Under the pieces are notes generated by a model. That model saw only the letters and a program-made list of their open reading frames with translations, was not told the origin of the DNA and ran no database searches. Positions 48,585 through 59,090 of a stretch of 64,000 bases of DNA are shown piece after piece. Source of the DNA: Xenorhabdus ishibashii (GTDB lineage: Bacteria > Pseudomonadota > Gammaproteobacteria > Enterobacterales > Enterobacteriaceae); NCBI RefSeq assembly GCF_002632755.1, contig NZ_NJAK01000001.1, positions 2,542,001 through 2,606,000 on the forward strand. Reading direction: 5' to 3'. Position numbers and translations under genes: made by a program. The first letter of the stretch is position 1, and every line of letters starts with the position of its first letter.

Positions 48585-49106
48585 ATGGACTACTTTACTT
48601 TATTTGGGTTGCCTGCTCGTTATGCGATTGATCGCGAACAGTTGACGACCCGTTATCAGGAATTGCAACGCCAGTTTCATCCTGATCGTTTTGCCAACCA
48701 GCCAGAACGTGAAAAAACGCTGGCACTCCAACAAGCTGCGACCATTAACGATGGTTATCAGACGCTAAAACATCCCCTGAAACGCGCAGAATATATGCTG
48801 TCTCAGCAAGGGTTTGATCTATCCAATGAACAGCACACGATGCAGGATACGGCTTTTTTGATGCAGCAATTGGAATTGCGTGAAGAGCTTGATGCCATTG
48901 GGCATAGTGTGGATTCAGAAGCAAAATTGAACGATTTTTCATCTCGCTTGAATAAAATGATTAAAACACGCAGTGAGCAGATGGAACAGCAACTCAACGC
49001 TGCCGAATGGTCAATTGCAGCCGATACAGTCCGTAAGTTACGCTTTCTGGATAAATTGCAACAGCAGGTTGAACAACTGGAAGAGCGGTTGTTGGATGAT
49101 TTTTAG
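48585..49106 (+). CDS. hscB: Co-chaperone HscB
   Basis: A 173-residue J-protein that brings IscU to HscA. It has an N-terminal J domain with the HPD motif at 32-34 (QFHPDRF) and a C-terminal helical domain binding IscU. Length close to E. coli (171). It is followed by an unusually long spacer before hscA. Confidence 0.96.
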   Translation: MDYFTLFGLPARYAIDREQLTTRYQELQRQFHPDRFANQPEREKTLALQQAATINDGYQTLKHPLKRAEYMLSQQGFDLSNEQHTMQDTAFLMQQLELREELDAIGHSVDSEAKLNDFSSRLNKMIKTRSEQMEQQLNAAEWSIAADTVRKLRFLDKLQQQVEQLEERLLDDF

Positions 49107-49187
49107 CGGACTTTTGACTGACTTTTAGCTGAATCGTATTGTTTAGAATGATTTTTGGCTGAATGAATTTCAGTTGAATAAATTTCG

Positions 49188-49219
49188 GCTGATATAGATT
49201 TATGCTGATATAGATTTAT
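49188..49219 (+). repeat. Perfect 16-bp tandem repeat between hscB and hscA
   Basis: GCTGATATAGATTTAT occurs twice head to tail (49188-49203, 49204-49219) just before the hscA ribosome site. Weaker copies of a TTT(C/A)(G/A)GCTGA-like motif recur upstream from about 49115. The hscB-hscA spacer is 123 bases, against some 16 in E. coli as I recall it. Confidence 0.9.
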
Positions 49220-49229
49220 AGGGGCACAT

Positions 49230-51077
49230 ATGGCTTTATTACAGATCAGCGAACCGGGTTTATCTGCCGCCCCGCACCAGCGCCGGCTGGCTGCGGGGAT
49301 TGATCTTGGCACAACTCACTCTCTGGTTGCGACCGTCCGTAGCGGTCAGGCGGAAACATTGGCAGACAGTGATAACCGTCACTTACTTCCTTCTGTTGTA
49401 CAGTATCGCAAAGAAGAGATTCTAGTTGGTTGGCAGGCGCGTCAACTGGCTGCATCTGATCCTGCCAATACAATCAGTTCAGTTAAGCGGTTGCTGGGAC
49501 GCTCTTTGGCTGATGTCCAACAGCGCTATCCTAACCTGCCATATCAGTTCCAGGCCAGTGAAAATGGTTTGCCATTGATCAACACCGTAGCGGGGCTAGT
49601 CGATCCTATTCAGGTTTCTTCTGAGATATTGAAATCGTTGGCGCAACGGGCAGAAGAAACCTTGGATGGTAAACTTGATGGTGTTGTAATAACCGTTCCG
49701 GCTTATTTCGATGATGCCCAGCGTCAAGGCACGAAAGATGCCGCTCGTTTAGCGGGCTTGCATGTTCTTCGTCTCTTGAATGAACCCACTGCGGCAGCCA
49801 TTGCCTATGGTCTTGATTCCGGTCAAGAGGGGATAATCGCCGTTTACGATCTTGGTGGCGGAACATTTGATATCTCTATTCTTCGCCTTAGCCGAGGGGT
49901 GTTTGAAGTGCTGGCAACGGGGGGAGATACTGCTCTGGGTGGTGACGATTTTGATTCGCTGTTAGCAAATTGGATACGTGAACAGGCTGGGATCAACGAT
50001 AACGACCACGGATTGCAGCGTCAATTGTTGGATATCGCTACCCAAACCAAAATTGCCTTGAGCGAAACTGATAGGGTGGAAATCGATATTGCTAACTGGC
50101 AAGGCAGTATTACCCGTACCGAATTTAACGAATTGATTTCCCCTTTAGTCAAACGCACATTACTCTCCTGCCGTCGGGCGCTGAAAGATGCCGGAGTGAC
50201 GGTTGACGAGGTTTTGCAAGTTGTCATGGTTGGTGGTTCAACGCGAGTGCCATTGGTACGTAGCATGGTAGGCGAATTTTTTGACCGCGAGCCATTAACC
50301 TCTATCGATCCAGATAAAGTGGTTGCTGTTGGCGCTGCAATTCAGGCCGATATTCTGGTGGGGAACAAGCCAGACAGCGAAATGCTGTTACTTGATGTTA
50401 TCCCGCTGTCACTTGGCCTGGAAACAATGGGCGGGCTGGTTGAAAAAGTCATTCCGCGTAATACCACTATCCCAGTTGCGAAAGCGCAAGAATTTACCAC
50501 TTTCAAAGATGGTCAAAGTGCGATGAGCATCCATGTGGTGCAAGGCGAGAGAGAACTGGTCAATGATTGCCGTTCACTGGCGCGTTTCACACTGCGTGGC
50601 ATTCCGCCATTACCGGCTGGTGGTGCACACATTCGTGTGACCTTTCAGGTTGATGCGGATGGCTTGTTGAGCGTCAGTGCATTAGAAAAATCCACGGGTG
50701 TTGAAGCTTCTATCCAGGTGAAACCTTCCTACGGTTTGTCGGATGAAGAAATTGCCCATATGCTCAAAGACTCCATGTCTAATGCACAGGAGGATGTTCA
50801 GGCACGCAAATTAGCTGAACAAAAAGTAGAAGCAGCTAGAATGCTGGAAAGTTTAACCAGTGCATTGGAAAAAGATGCGGATTTATTGAGTCAAGAAGAG
50901 CAGGTTTCTATTGATGCTGCCGTACAAGTATTAATTGAAAGTGCTCAGGGAACCTCCCCTGACGCGATTGAAAGTGCAATAAAACAATTGGACAAGCAAA
51001 CGCAGGAATTTGCAGCACGCCGTATGGACACATCAATCCGCCGGGCTTTGGCGGGTCATTCTGTGGATGAGATTTAA
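49230..51077 (+). CDS. hscA: Fe-S assembly chaperone HscA (Hsp70 family)
   Basis: A 615-residue specialised Hsp70. The ATPase domain has [29 protein letters not shown] and [17 protein letters not shown] substrate-binding domain of the Hsp70 type follows from about 390, then a helical lid. It releases clusters from IscU with HscB. The start at 49230 is preceded by AGGGG within the edge of the tandem repeat. Length as in E. coli. Confidence 0.97.
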   Translation: MALLQISEPGLSAAPHQRRLAAGIDLGTTHSLVATVRSGQAETLADSDNRHLLPSVVQYRKEEILVGWQARQLAASDPANTISSVKRLLGRSLADVQQRYPNLPYQFQASENGLPLINTVAGLVDPIQVSSEILKSLAQRAEETLDGKLDGVVITVPAYFDDAQRQGTKDAARLAGLHVLRLLNEPTAAAIAYGLDSGQEGIIAVYDLGGGTFDISILRLSRGVFEVLATGGDTALGGDDFDSLLANWIREQAGINDNDHGLQRQLLDIATQTKIALSETDRVEIDIANWQGSITRTEFNELISPLVKRTLLSCRRALKDAGVTVDEVLQVVMVGGSTRVPLVRSMVGEFFDREPLTSIDPDKVVAVGAAIQADILVGNKPDSEMLLLDVIPLSLGLETMGGLVEKVIPRNTTIPVAKAQEFTTFKDGQSAMSIHVVQGERELVNDCRSLARFTLRGIPPLPAGGAHIRVTFQVDADGLLSVSALEKSTGVEASIQVKPSYGLSDEEIAHMLKDSMSNAQEDVQARKLAEQKVEAARMLESLTSALEKDADLLSQEEQVSIDAAVQVLIESAQGTSPDAIESAIKQLDKQTQEFAARRMDTSIRRALAGHSVDEI

Positions 51078-51079
51078 TT

Positions 51080-51415
51080 ATGCCTAAAATTGTATTTTTA
51101 CCTCATAACGAACTTTGTCCTGAAGGGGCAGTATTAGAAGCGAAGGAAGGCGAATCAATTCTGGACGTTGCATTACGTAATGGTATTGAAATTGAACATG
51201 CCTGTGAAAAATCCTGTGCGTGTACTACTTGTCACTGTATTGTCAGGGAAGGCTTTGATTCACTGGAAGAAAGCTCTGAACTGGAAGATGACATGTTGGA
51301 TAAGGCGTGGGGATTAGAGCCTGAAAGCCGTTTGAGCTGTCAGGCCAAAGTTGTCGATGAGGATTTAGTCGTTGAAATCCCTAAATACACCATTAACCAT
51401 GCGCGCGAACACTGA
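51080..51415 (+). CDS. fdx: ISC-type [2Fe-2S] ferredoxin
   Basis: A 111-residue ferredoxin giving electrons for cluster assembly. The ligands are Cys42, Cys48, Cys51 ([14 protein letters not shown]) and Cys87 (RLSCQAKV). It starts three bases after hscA stops, and is certainly cotranscribed with it. Confidence 0.97.
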   Translation: MPKIVFLPHNELCPEGAVLEAKEGESILDVALRNGIEIEHACEKSCACTTCHCIVREGFDSLEESSELEDDMLDKAWGLEPESRLSCQAKVVDEDLVVEIPKYTINHAREH

Positions 51416-51429
51416 CAGGAGAACAGAAA

Positions 51430-51624
51430 ATGAAATGGTCTGACAGTCGTGATATTGGCGAAGCACTGTATGATAAATTTCCTGATTTAGACCCAAAAGC
51501 AGTGCGTTTCACTGACATGCATGAATGGATTTGTGAGCTGGATGGTTTTGATGATGATCCACAGAAATCCAACGAAAAAATATTGGAAGCTATCTTATTG
51601 GTGTGGTTGGATGAATATGAATAG
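51430..51624 (+). CDS. iscX: Fe-S assembly protein IscX
   Basis: A 64-residue acidic protein ([20 protein letters not shown], conserved start; [18 protein letters not shown] at the end) that binds IscS and iron and modulates the desulfurase. Last gene of the isc operon, behind a CAGGAG site. Confidence 0.97.
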   Translation: MKWSDSRDIGEALYDKFPDLDPKAVRFTDMHEWICELDGFDDDPQKSNEKILEAILLVWLDEYE

Positions 51625-51780
51625 GGTGAAATTTACCCAAGGTAAAAAATAGCGCAAGCTCACCGATTCTTGCTCAATAGTTTGGCATAGTCTGTATTTA
51701 GTGGAAAACTGGCAATTGCCAGTTTTTTTATAAACCCTCACTGTGAAACAGTGAAAAAATAAGATAAGAAGTGAGAAAAA

Positions 51781-53076
51781 ATGACAAAACAAATCATGCC
51801 AATAACACTGTCTTATGAGCCAGCTAACGCTTGCTGGGGTGAAAAAGCACTAATTAGCTCAAGTGAGCAGGGGATCACCATCCATCTGAAAGGCAATGGC
51901 AAGCTGGGCGCCATTCAACGTGCTGGGCGTAAAATTGACGGGCAAGGAATTCGCAATATTGCTTTAGTGGGTGATGGTTGGGATCTGGAAAAAAGTTGGT
52001 CATTTTGGCTGGGCTTTCGCTCACCTAAAGGATTGCGCGCAATTGAATGGCCACAACTCCCTGTGGCGGAAAAACAGGAGCTAGAAAGACGGATTAAATT
52101 CATTGATTGGGTGCGTGATACCATCAACCTTCCAGCGGAAGATTTGGGGCCAGAACAACTTGCCCAGAGAGCTATTGATTTATTGTGCGGAGTAGCGGGT
52201 GATGCCGTTAGTTATCGCATTATCAAAGGGGATGAGTTGCGTGAACAGGGATATGCGGGGGTATATACCGTCGGGCGTGGCTCTTCTCGTGATCCCGTGT
52301 TCTTGGCATTAGATTACAACCCAACAAAAGATGCAAAAGCGCCTGTCTTTGCCTGTCTGGTCGGTAAAGGCATTACCTTCGATTCCGGTGGATACAGCAT
52401 CAAGCCTTCCAATTTTATGGATTCCATGAAATCGGATATGGGTGGCTCTGCAACATTGACAGGGGCACTGGCTCTGGCAATCAGCCGTGGTTTAAAGCAT
52501 CGTGTAAAACTGTTCCTGAGCATTGCAGATAATATGGTGAGTGGTAATGCTTTCAAATTGGGCGATATCATTCACTATCGCAATGGTAAAACTGTTGAAG
52601 TGATGAACACAGATGCGGAAGGGCGTCTGGTTCTGGCTGATGGTTTGATTGATGCCAGCGCGGAAAAAGCCCCACTGATTATTGATGCAGCTACCTTGAC
52701 GGGCGCAGCGAAAACCGCAGTAGGAAATGACTACCACTCAGTATTGAGCTTTGATGATCAACTGGTATCTGACTTATTGGCGGCTGCCGATAAGGAAAAT
52801 GAATTGTTCTGGCGTTTACCACTGGCTGAATTCCACCGTAGCCAATTGCCATCCAACTTTGCGGATCTGAACAATATTTCGTCACCGGCACATTCGGCAG
52901 GAGCAAGTACCGCAGCAGCATTTTTGTCACACTTTGTCGAAAATTACAAAAAAGGCTGGGTGCATATTGATTGTTCAGCAACTTACCGTAAATCTTCTGT
53001 TGAACAATGGGCTGCGGGGGCAACGGGATATGGTGTACGCACCATTGCCAATTTATTGCTGACAAAAGCACAATAA
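51781..53076 (+). CDS. pepB: Aminopeptidase B
   Basis: A 431-residue leucyl-aminopeptidase family (M17) enzyme. The catalytic and two-metal signature is present: [24 protein letters not shown], and [14 protein letters not shown]. It cleaves N-terminal residues of peptides in the cytosol. Its own upstream region, 156 bases after iscX, suggests a separate promoter. The order iscX-pepB-sseB is the E. coli one. Confidence 0.96.
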   Translation: MTKQIMPITLSYEPANACWGEKALISSSEQGITIHLKGNGKLGAIQRAGRKIDGQGIRNIALVGDGWDLEKSWSFWLGFRSPKGLRAIEWPQLPVAEKQELERRIKFIDWVRDTINLPAEDLGPEQLAQRAIDLLCGVAGDAVSYRIIKGDELREQGYAGVYTVGRGSSRDPVFLALDYNPTKDAKAPVFACLVGKGITFDSGGYSIKPSNFMDSMKSDMGGSATLTGALALAISRGLKHRVKLFLSIADNMVSGNAFKLGDIIHYRNGKTVEVMNTDAEGRLVLADGLIDASAEKAPLIIDAATLTGAAKTAVGNDYHSVLSFDDQLVSDLLAAADKENELFWRLPLAEFHRSQLPSNFADLNNISSPAHSAGASTAAAFLSHFVENYKKGWVHIDCSATYRKSSVEQWAAGATGYGVRTIANLLLTKAQ

Positions 53077-53086
53077 ACTGAAACAC

Positions 53087-53112
53087 AGCTCCTCTTGTGG
53101 GGGGAGCTTTTG
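53087..53112 (+). terminator. Terminator of pepB
   Basis: AGCTCCTC (53087-53094) / GGGGAGCT (53101-53108), one G-T pair, followed by TTTTG. Ten bases after the pepB stop. Confidence 0.7.
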
Positions 53113-53166
53113 TTGAATTTATCGATAACCTTAACTTCAATTCAAACAGTACCGTCGGAGATTTTC

Positions 53167-53595
53167 ATGAGCTTATTAAATGGATCTATCGCTACTGAAA
53201 TAGAGGTTCCTGGCGGAAGCCTTATTACTCTAAGTCAGCCAGAAGAACAGCCGACTCAGCTTATTGAGTCACTCATTGACTTATTTAAACAGCACAAACC
53301 TGTTCGGCAGGCTTTTTTAGTTATGGCCCATGATAAAAATGTGGATGAAAAACCTAATGTATTAATTGGGTTGGAATTCAGTGTAACATTGACCGAAAAT
53401 GAGACTAATTTGTTGATTCAGGAAGCCGGTGAACTGGCTTGCAAATATCTTGATGAGGATGAATCAGTCGATTTTTGCCTGCTTGATGAACAAGAAGGGG
53501 GCATCAGCCATTTCTTGATTCATCATACCGAGCCTTTTTATCAGCGAAAATTAGGTAGTTGGCTGCGTGATACCATTCCGGTTGTTAATCAATAA
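53167..53595 (+). CDS. SseB-like protein reduced to the C-terminal domain
   Basis: A 142-residue protein at the sseB position behind pepB. It aligns with the C-terminal half of E. coli SseB: EVPGGSLITLSQPEEQPTQL, LFKQHKPVRQAFLV, GISHFLIHHTEPFYQRKLGS. The N-terminal SseB domain of about 115 residues is absent. The ATG at 53167 has a CGGAG site, so this is a usable gene rather than a plain fragment. An open frame upstream to 53095 is mostly the pepB terminator. SseB was linked to serine sensitivity; its molecular role is not established. Confidence 0.8.
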   Translation: MSLLNGSIATEIEVPGGSLITLSQPEEQPTQLIESLIDLFKQHKPVRQAFLVMAHDKNVDEKPNVLIGLEFSVTLTENETNLLIQEAGELACKYLDEDESVDFCLLDEQEGGISHFLIHHTEPFYQRKLGSWLRDTIPVVNQ

Positions 53596-53673
53596 CTACT
53601 AAAAACCTCTTGGATATATCAGGTATTAAATATAATTATTTTTCATTAAAAGCATGGTGTTATCCATGTTTTT

Positions 53674-53982
53674 TTGTTTTTGTTGCTGAGCACATTTTAC
53701 ATACCTGCTTCGTTTGCTGATACATCAATGACGGATAATCAAAAAATAACAGATCAAGGATCTTCCCGTCAGGGAGTGCTGAAAGAGTGTGCAGACCTGC
53801 TACCGACGGGACACAAATATACTATCAGTATTGTTGCTACGTCAGATAAAACTACCCAAGATCCTAAAGAAAAGTTCACAGGAAAATTTATAGTCTCTGA
53901 TGAAAGTAAACAGGATATAAGCAAGAAAAGAGCTGAGGAAGTTAAGCCTTTTATTCAATGTGTAACCGAGACGGTTTTATAA
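53674..53982 (+). CDS. Small secreted-protein gene with a broken or slippery start
   Basis: The frame codes for a signal-peptide-like stretch (FLLLSTFYIPASFA) and a polar mature part of about 87 residues with two cysteines (KECADLLPTGHKY ... PFIQCVTETVL). No ATG with a ribosome site exists in frame; a TTG at 53674 is the first possible start. Two ATGs (53654, 53666) lie in another frame and join this one if the T tract at 53669-53675 had eight rather than seven T residues. It may be phase-variable, a pseudogene, or a sequencing error. Family not recognised. Confidence 0.5.
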   Translation: MFLLLSTFYIPASFADTSMTDNQKITDQGSSRQGVLKECADLLPTGHKYTISIVATSDKTTQDPKEKFTGKFIVSDESKQDISKKRAEEVKPFIQCVTETVL

Positions 53983-54308
53983 TTGATATGGAGTGAGAAA
54001 CACTAATTCAATGATCTTGGTCAGTATGCCTGTTTGGGATTTAATCGTCTGAACGGGCATTATTTTATAAAATAGTTATTTTCATCGTGTATAACAAAGC
54101 GAAAATGTGATTTATGCTAAAAAATGATATTTTTGCTAAGAAAGTTTTAATAAAAAGTTGTGTTTTTTGTAGGCAAGCAGAAACTCTCCTCCTATAATCA
54201 ACGCCTATTTTTGTCCCTGTCTGATACAGGGTAGAATTGCCCTTCAGTTTTGTTAGGGGCGTAAAAATTAAAATGAATCATCGTTGAAAGTGCCAAAGAG
54301 GTTACGCA

Positions 54309-54737
54309 ATGACAATTGAACGTACTTTTTCCATTATTAAACCCAATGCAGTGAAGAAAGATGCTATCGGTTCTATTTATGCCCGTTTTGAAAGTGCAGG
54401 GTTTAAAATTATCGCGGCCAAAATGTTGCATTTGACGCGCGAACAAGCGGAAGGTTTTTATGCTGAACACAAAGGACGTCCTTTCTTTGATGGCCTGGTG
54501 GAGTTCATGACCTCTGGCCCAATTATGGTACAAGTTCTGGCAGGTGAAAATGCCGTTCAACGTCACCGCGATCTAATGGGTGCTACTAATCCTGATAACG
54601 CATTAGCGGGTACTCTGCGTGCAGATTACGCAGATAGCTTTACTGAAAATGCGGTTCACGGTTCAGACTCTACCGAATCTGCGAATCGTGAAATTGCTTA
54701 CTTTTTCAGTGATGATGAAATTTTCCCTCGTGTCTAA
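54309..54737 (+). CDS. ndk: Nucleoside diphosphate kinase
   Basis: A 142-residue kinase balancing nucleoside triphosphates. The catalytic His117 is in NAVHGSDS, and the N-terminal [18 protein letters not shown] is typical. An AAAGAGG site precedes the start. Monocistronic with a clear terminator; upstream of rlmN as in E. coli. Confidence 0.98.
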   Translation: MTIERTFSIIKPNAVKKDAIGSIYARFESAGFKIIAAKMLHLTREQAEGFYAEHKGRPFFDGLVEFMTSGPIMVQVLAGENAVQRHRDLMGATNPDNALAGTLRADYADSFTENAVHGSDSTESANREIAYFFSDDEIFPRV

Positions 54738-54787
54738 AGCTTTTCGCTGCCATATAGCATATAAACAGTAAAGTTTGTACAATGATG

Positions 54788-54826
54788 CGCCCCGCTGATC
54801 TAATTCAGTGGGGCGTTTATTATTTT
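54788..54826 (+). terminator. Terminator of ndk
   Basis: CGCCCCGCTGA (54788-54798) / TCAGTGGGGCG (54805-54815), 11 base pairs with one G-T, followed by a T-rich tail. Confidence 0.9.
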
Positions 54827-54979
54827 ATTTCAATGTCCATTCAATATGGCTCGATGGTTTTAATCCGATCTTGCTCAAAGGGAATGAATGATCATTGAAT
54901 TGGCAGTCACCGCATGAAAACTTAATGCTGAAACAAAATCAGCATAGAGCCGAAAGTGTAACAACGAGGCGATGTAACA

Positions 54980-56158
54980 ATGTCCCAACTTAACGAAACC
55001 GTATCACCTGTAACTTCCGTCGTATCTGTCACGCCTGAAAAGAAAAACGGTAAAGTCAATTTGCTCGACCTTAACCGTAAACAAATGCGTCAATTTTTTG
55101 TCGATATGGGAGAGAAACCTTTTCGTGCCGATCAGGTCATGAAATGGATTTACCATTATTGCTATGACGATTTTGAGCAGATGACTGATATCAACAAAGT
55201 GCTCAGGACGAAATTGCAACAAGTTGCCGAAATCAGAGCACCAGAAATTGCAGAAGAGCAACGCTCTGCTGATGGCACTATCAAATGGGCGATTACTGTA
55301 GGTGATCAACAGGTTGAAACGGTTTATATCCCAGAAGATGATCGCGCGACATTGTGTGTTTCATCTCAGGTGGGATGTGCTTTAGAGTGTAAATTTTGTT
55401 CTACGGCTCAGCAGGGCTTTAACCGTAACCTGAAAGTGTCTGAGATTATTGGTCAGGTTTGGCGCGCAGCTAAGATTATAGGATCCCTGAAATCCAGCGG
55501 TCGCCGTCCCATTACCAACGTAGTGATGATGGGGATGGGAGAGCCATTACTCAATTTGAGCAATGTTGTGCCCGCAATGGAAATCATGATGGATGACTTC
55601 GGCTTTGGTTTGTCGAAACGCCGAGTGACATTGTCGACATCCGGTGTTGTTCCTGCACTGGATAAACTGGGAGATATGATAGATGTTGCACTGGCAATTT
55701 CTTTACATGCACCCACTGACGACATTCGTGATGAAATTGTACCCATTAACCGCAAGTACAATATTGAAGAGTTCTTAGCAGGAGTGCGTCGTTATCTGAC
55801 AAAATCCAATGCTAATCAGGGACGTGTTACGGTGGAGTATGTGATGCTTGACCATATCAATGATAGTGTTGAGCAGGCGCATCAATTGGCCGAATGTCTG
55901 AAAGATACTCCCAGTAAGATCAACCTGATCCCGTGGAACCCGTTCCCAGGTGCACCTTATGGACGCAGCTCAAACAGCAGAATCGATCGTTTTGCCAAAG
56001 TGCTGATGGGATACGGCTTTACAACCATCGTGCGTAAAACGAGGGGAGATGATATTGATGCTGCATGTGGGCAGCTTGCCGGTGATGTCATTGACAGAAC
56101 CAAGCGAACCATGAAAAAACGTCAGGCAGGCGAACCTATTCAGGTAAAAACAGTCTAA
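54980..56158 (+). CDS. rlmN: Dual-specificity 23S rRNA/tRNA adenine C2-methyltransferase RlmN
   Basis: A 392-residue radical SAM enzyme methylating A2503 of 23S rRNA and A37 of some tRNAs. The cluster ligands are Cys133, Cys137 and Cys140 in [12 protein letters not shown]. Further conserved segments are [13 protein letters not shown] and the C-terminal [15 protein letters not shown] with the catalytic cysteine. First gene of a probable rlmN-pilW-rodZ-ispG-hisS block. Confidence 0.97.
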   Translation: MSQLNETVSPVTSVVSVTPEKKNGKVNLLDLNRKQMRQFFVDMGEKPFRADQVMKWIYHYCYDDFEQMTDINKVLRTKLQQVAEIRAPEIAEEQRSADGTIKWAITVGDQQVETVYIPEDDRATLCVSSQVGCALECKFCSTAQQGFNRNLKVSEIIGQVWRAAKIIGSLKSSGRRPITNVVMMGMGEPLLNLSNVVPAMEIMMDDFGFGLSKRRVTLSTSGVVPALDKLGDMIDVALAISLHAPTDDIRDEIVPINRKYNIEEFLAGVRRYLTKSNANQGRVTVEYVMLDHINDSVEQAHQLAECLKDTPSKINLIPWNPFPGAPYGRSSNSRIDRFAKVLMGYGFTTIVRKTRGDDIDAACGQLAGDVIDRTKRTMKKRQAGEPIQVKTV

Positions 56159-56229
56159 TTTTTGGTTTAATATCGATTAGTGGCTAAAAATCTGGCAAAG
56201 TTTAACATATCCTTATAAATGAAGATGGT

Positions 56230-56649
56230 ATGATACGGAAATCAATAATTTGGTCTATAGTTTGTTTTGTCCTGTTAACGGGGTGTGTGGAACAATCAAC
56301 ACATCGCGCGCATCGGGTTGTTGCCATAGATACACGATTGCAGCTAGGAAAGGCTTATTTGGCGGAACGAAATTTACCGGCCGCTAAATATCATTTTCAA
56401 AAAATCTTGCTGGCGGAACCTCATCATTCAGAGGCACATCTGGGGATGGCACTGCATGAACAATATGCAGGCCGTCCAGAAACCGCCAGTCAGCATTACA
56501 GAATGGCGATGCAGTATGCGGCTGAAAGTGATACCGTAGTACGTCACTATCATAATTTTCTTTGTGAACAAAAACAGTATAAAAAAGCTGAACAATTGGT
56601 CATAGAAAATATGAAAAGCAGCACAGACCGTTATAGTTGTGATAAATGA
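56230..56649 (+). CDS. Shortened PilW/PilF-like TPR lipoprotein
   Basis: A 139-residue lipoprotein: signal peptide ending FVLLTGC (Cys19), then two to three TPR repeats (RLQLGKAYLAERNLPAAKYH, LGMALHEQYAGRPETASQHY). PilW proteins that stabilise type IV pilus secretin occupy this spot between rlmN and rodZ in other Enterobacterales but are about 250 residues. This one stops after FLCEQKQYKKAEQLV. It may be a truncated relic or a reduced variant; no other type IV pilus genes are visible. The C-terminal part beyond the stop is not recognisable. Confidence 0.7.
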   Translation: MIRKSIIWSIVCFVLLTGCVEQSTHRAHRVVAIDTRLQLGKAYLAERNLPAAKYHFQKILLAEPHHSEAHLGMALHEQYAGRPETASQHYRMAMQYAAESDTVVRHYHNFLCEQKQYKKAEQLVIENMKSSTDRYSCDK

Positions 56650-56765
56650 TTTTTTGCGTTAAACGCAATATTTAGATTATTTCGCTACATAAATTAAGTT
56701 AATAGAACATATTACTTAATTTGTGTAAATTCGTTAACCCAGAACAGTACCAGTATCCCTTGCTA

Positions 56766-57773
56766 ATGAAGACTGAAACTTATCCAGAAGAAGCCAATCT
56801 GACAACAGGTCAGATCCTGCGTCAGGCTCGTGAAAAACATGAGCTTTCTCAGCAAACTGTGGCAGATCGCTTGTGTCTTAAACTGTCCACTGTTCGTGAT
56901 ATTGAAGAAGATAATATCCCGCCCAATATTTCACCAACTTTCCTTCGTGGGTATGTTCGCGCCTATGCAAAATTGGTTCAGGTGTCTGAATCTGACATCT
57001 TGAGTACCTTGGATAAACAGATCCCTTCCAGAGCCATAAAAACGGCACCTATGCAAAGTTTTTCGGCGGGAAAAAAACGCAAGAAACGCGATGGTTGGTT
57101 AATGAAGATAACATGGGTTGTTATTATTGTATTGCTGGGAATGACATTCCTGTGGTGGTGGCAGAACTATAAAGTACAACAAACAGAACTGTCTTCAATG
57201 GTCACACAGTCAATCTCTCAAAATAATAGTCAGTCAGGTTCTGAAAATGACCGGCTGGCTCCAAATGCCGGGGAAAATAATGTAGTGCCTCTTAAAGAAA
57301 ATCAATCTGTAGCGACTGATCAATCTGGTGTTTCAAAAACATCGTCGGCAGAGGCAAGTAGTACAGAAGTCAACAGCAAGGCTCCAGGATCCTCCAGTGC
57401 ACCGGTATCCACAGCAACAAATCAGGTTGCAACCAATACAACTCCTGAAAATACAACTCCTGCCAATGCAGAAGTGAATAGTGCGGTTGTGAGTCCGTCA
57501 TCGACCGATATAAATAGTATCAGTACGGCGAGCAACAATGAGTTAGTGATAGATTTCAGCGATGAATGTTGGCTGGCAGTCAAAGACGCTAAAGGTAAGA
57601 TATTGTTTAGTGGCACTAAAAAGAAAGGGGATAGTCTAAAACTTTCCGGTAATTTACCTTACTCGGTGAATATTGGCGCTCCTGCCAAAGTTAAGATTCA
57701 GTTTCAGGGAAAACCTGTGGATCTGAGTTCCTTCGTGAAGAAAGGCATTCCGGCTAAACTGACATTGAAATAA
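56766..57773 (+). CDS. rodZ: Cytoskeleton protein RodZ
   Basis: A 335-residue bitopic membrane protein tying MreB to the cell wall machinery. Cytoplasmic helix-turn-helix at about 12-85 (TTGQILRQAREKHELSQQTV), a basic anchor (KKRKKRDGW), one TM helix (about 112-131), a Ser/Thr/Asn-rich periplasmic linker, and a C-terminal beta domain (ECWLAVKDAKGKILFSGTKK). The start at 56766 matches the family N-terminus; the upstream extension does not. Confidence 0.94.
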   Translation: MKTETYPEEANLTTGQILRQAREKHELSQQTVADRLCLKLSTVRDIEEDNIPPNISPTFLRGYVRAYAKLVQVSESDILSTLDKQIPSRAIKTAPMQSFSAGKKRKKRDGWLMKITWVVIIVLLGMTFLWWWQNYKVQQTELSSMVTQSISQNNSQSGSENDRLAPNAGENNVVPLKENQSVATDQSGVSKTSSAEASSTEVNSKAPGSSSAPVSTATNQVATNTTPENTTPANAEVNSAVVSPSSTDINSISTASNNELVIDFSDECWLAVKDAKGKILFSGTKKKGDSLKLSGNLPYSVNIGAPAKVKIQFQGKPVDLSSFVKKGIPAKLTLK

Positions 57774-57865
57774 ATGTCCTAACTGTTTTGGCAGAGTTAT
57801 TCACCACAGCATAGTTGTAAATCTTATAAACAAAAATACAGGGATGTAGGGGAGTAATGTAAAAA

Positions 57866-58987
57866 ATGCATAATGAATCACCGATAAAAAGACGTAAATC
57901 TACACGTATTTATGTCGGTAATGTTCCCATCGGGGATGGCGCACCGATTGCCGTGCAATCAATGACTAACACACGAACAACAGATGTTGAAGCGACAGTT
58001 AATCAAATTAAGGCGTTAGAGCGTGTAGGTGTTGATATTGTTCGGGTATCTGTTCCAACAATGGATGCAGCCGAAGCGTTCAAGTCCATCAAACAGCAAG
58101 TCAATGTCCCTCTTGTTGCCGATATTCATTTCGATTACCGCATTGCATTAAAAGTTGCAGAATATGGTGTTGATTGTCTGCGAATCAATCCTGGCAATAT
58201 CGGTAACGAAGAGCGTATTCGTCAGGTTGTGGATTGTGCCCGTCATAATAACATTCCGATTCGCATTGGAGTTAATGGTGGATCGCTGGAAAAAGATCTA
58301 CAAGAAAAATATGGTGAGCCTACACCAGAAGCGTTGGTTGAATCGGCGATGCGTCATGTGGATATTCTTGATCGTCTGAACTTTAACCAATTTAAGGTGA
58401 GTGTCAAAGCCTCTGACGTTTTTCTGGCGGTTGGGGCATACCGTTTACTGGCACAACAAATTGATCAACCGTTGCATTTGGGCATTACGGAAGCAGGAGG
58501 CGCTCGTGCTGGTGCGGTGAAATCCTCAATTGGTCTTGGCATTTTATTGTCAGAAGGAATTGGCGATACGCTGCGTATTTCGTTGGCCGCAGACCCAGTG
58601 GAAGAAGTTAAAGTCGGTTTTGATATTCTGAAAGCATTGCGTATTCGTTCACGCGGCATTAATTTCATCGCCTGTCCAACTTGTTCACGTCAGGAATTTG
58701 ACGTTATCGGTACAGTGAATGCTCTTGAGCAGCGTCTTGAAGATTTAATCACCCCAATGGATGTTTCTATCATTGGTTGTGTCGTGAATGGCCCAGGGGA
58801 AGCAGAAGTTTCAACGCTTGGTGTAACGGGCGCGAAAACAAAAAGCGGCTTTTATGAAGATGGCATTCGTCAAAAAGAGCGTTTTGACAATAATAACTTG
58901 ATTGATCAACTTGAGGCGAAAATTAGGGCGAAGGCAGCTATCCTTGATGCTAAGAACCGAATCAACATCAATCAGCTTGATGAGTAA
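57866..58987 (+). CDS. ispG: (E)-4-hydroxy-3-methylbut-2-enyl-diphosphate synthase
   Basis: A 373-residue [4Fe-4S] enzyme of the MEP isoprenoid pathway. An N-terminal TIM barrel begins with [20 protein letters not shown], and the cluster domain has [11 protein letters not shown] and [17 protein letters not shown] site precedes the ATG. It uses clusters made by the isc system encoded 9 kb upstream. Ordinary length. Confidence 0.97.
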   Translation: MHNESPIKRRKSTRIYVGNVPIGDGAPIAVQSMTNTRTTDVEATVNQIKALERVGVDIVRVSVPTMDAAEAFKSIKQQVNVPLVADIHFDYRIALKVAEYGVDCLRINPGNIGNEERIRQVVDCARHNNIPIRIGVNGGSLEKDLQEKYGEPTPEALVESAMRHVDILDRLNFNQFKVSVKASDVFLAVGAYRLLAQQIDQPLHLGITEAGGARAGAVKSSIGLGILLSEGIGDTLRISLAADPVEEVKVGFDILKALRIRSRGINFIACPTCSRQEFDVIGTVNALEQRLEDLITPMDVSIIGCVVNGPGEAEVSTLGVTGAKTKSGFYEDGIRQKERFDNNNLIDQLEAKIRAKAAILDAKNRININQLDE

Positions 58988-59090
58988 TTTATTGGGGATA
59001 TGAGCATATAGACTTGCTTGCAGATTGAACCTTGCAAGTGTTCGCTTTTATAATCGACGGCATTATATAAATATTAATAAGAGATAAAAC

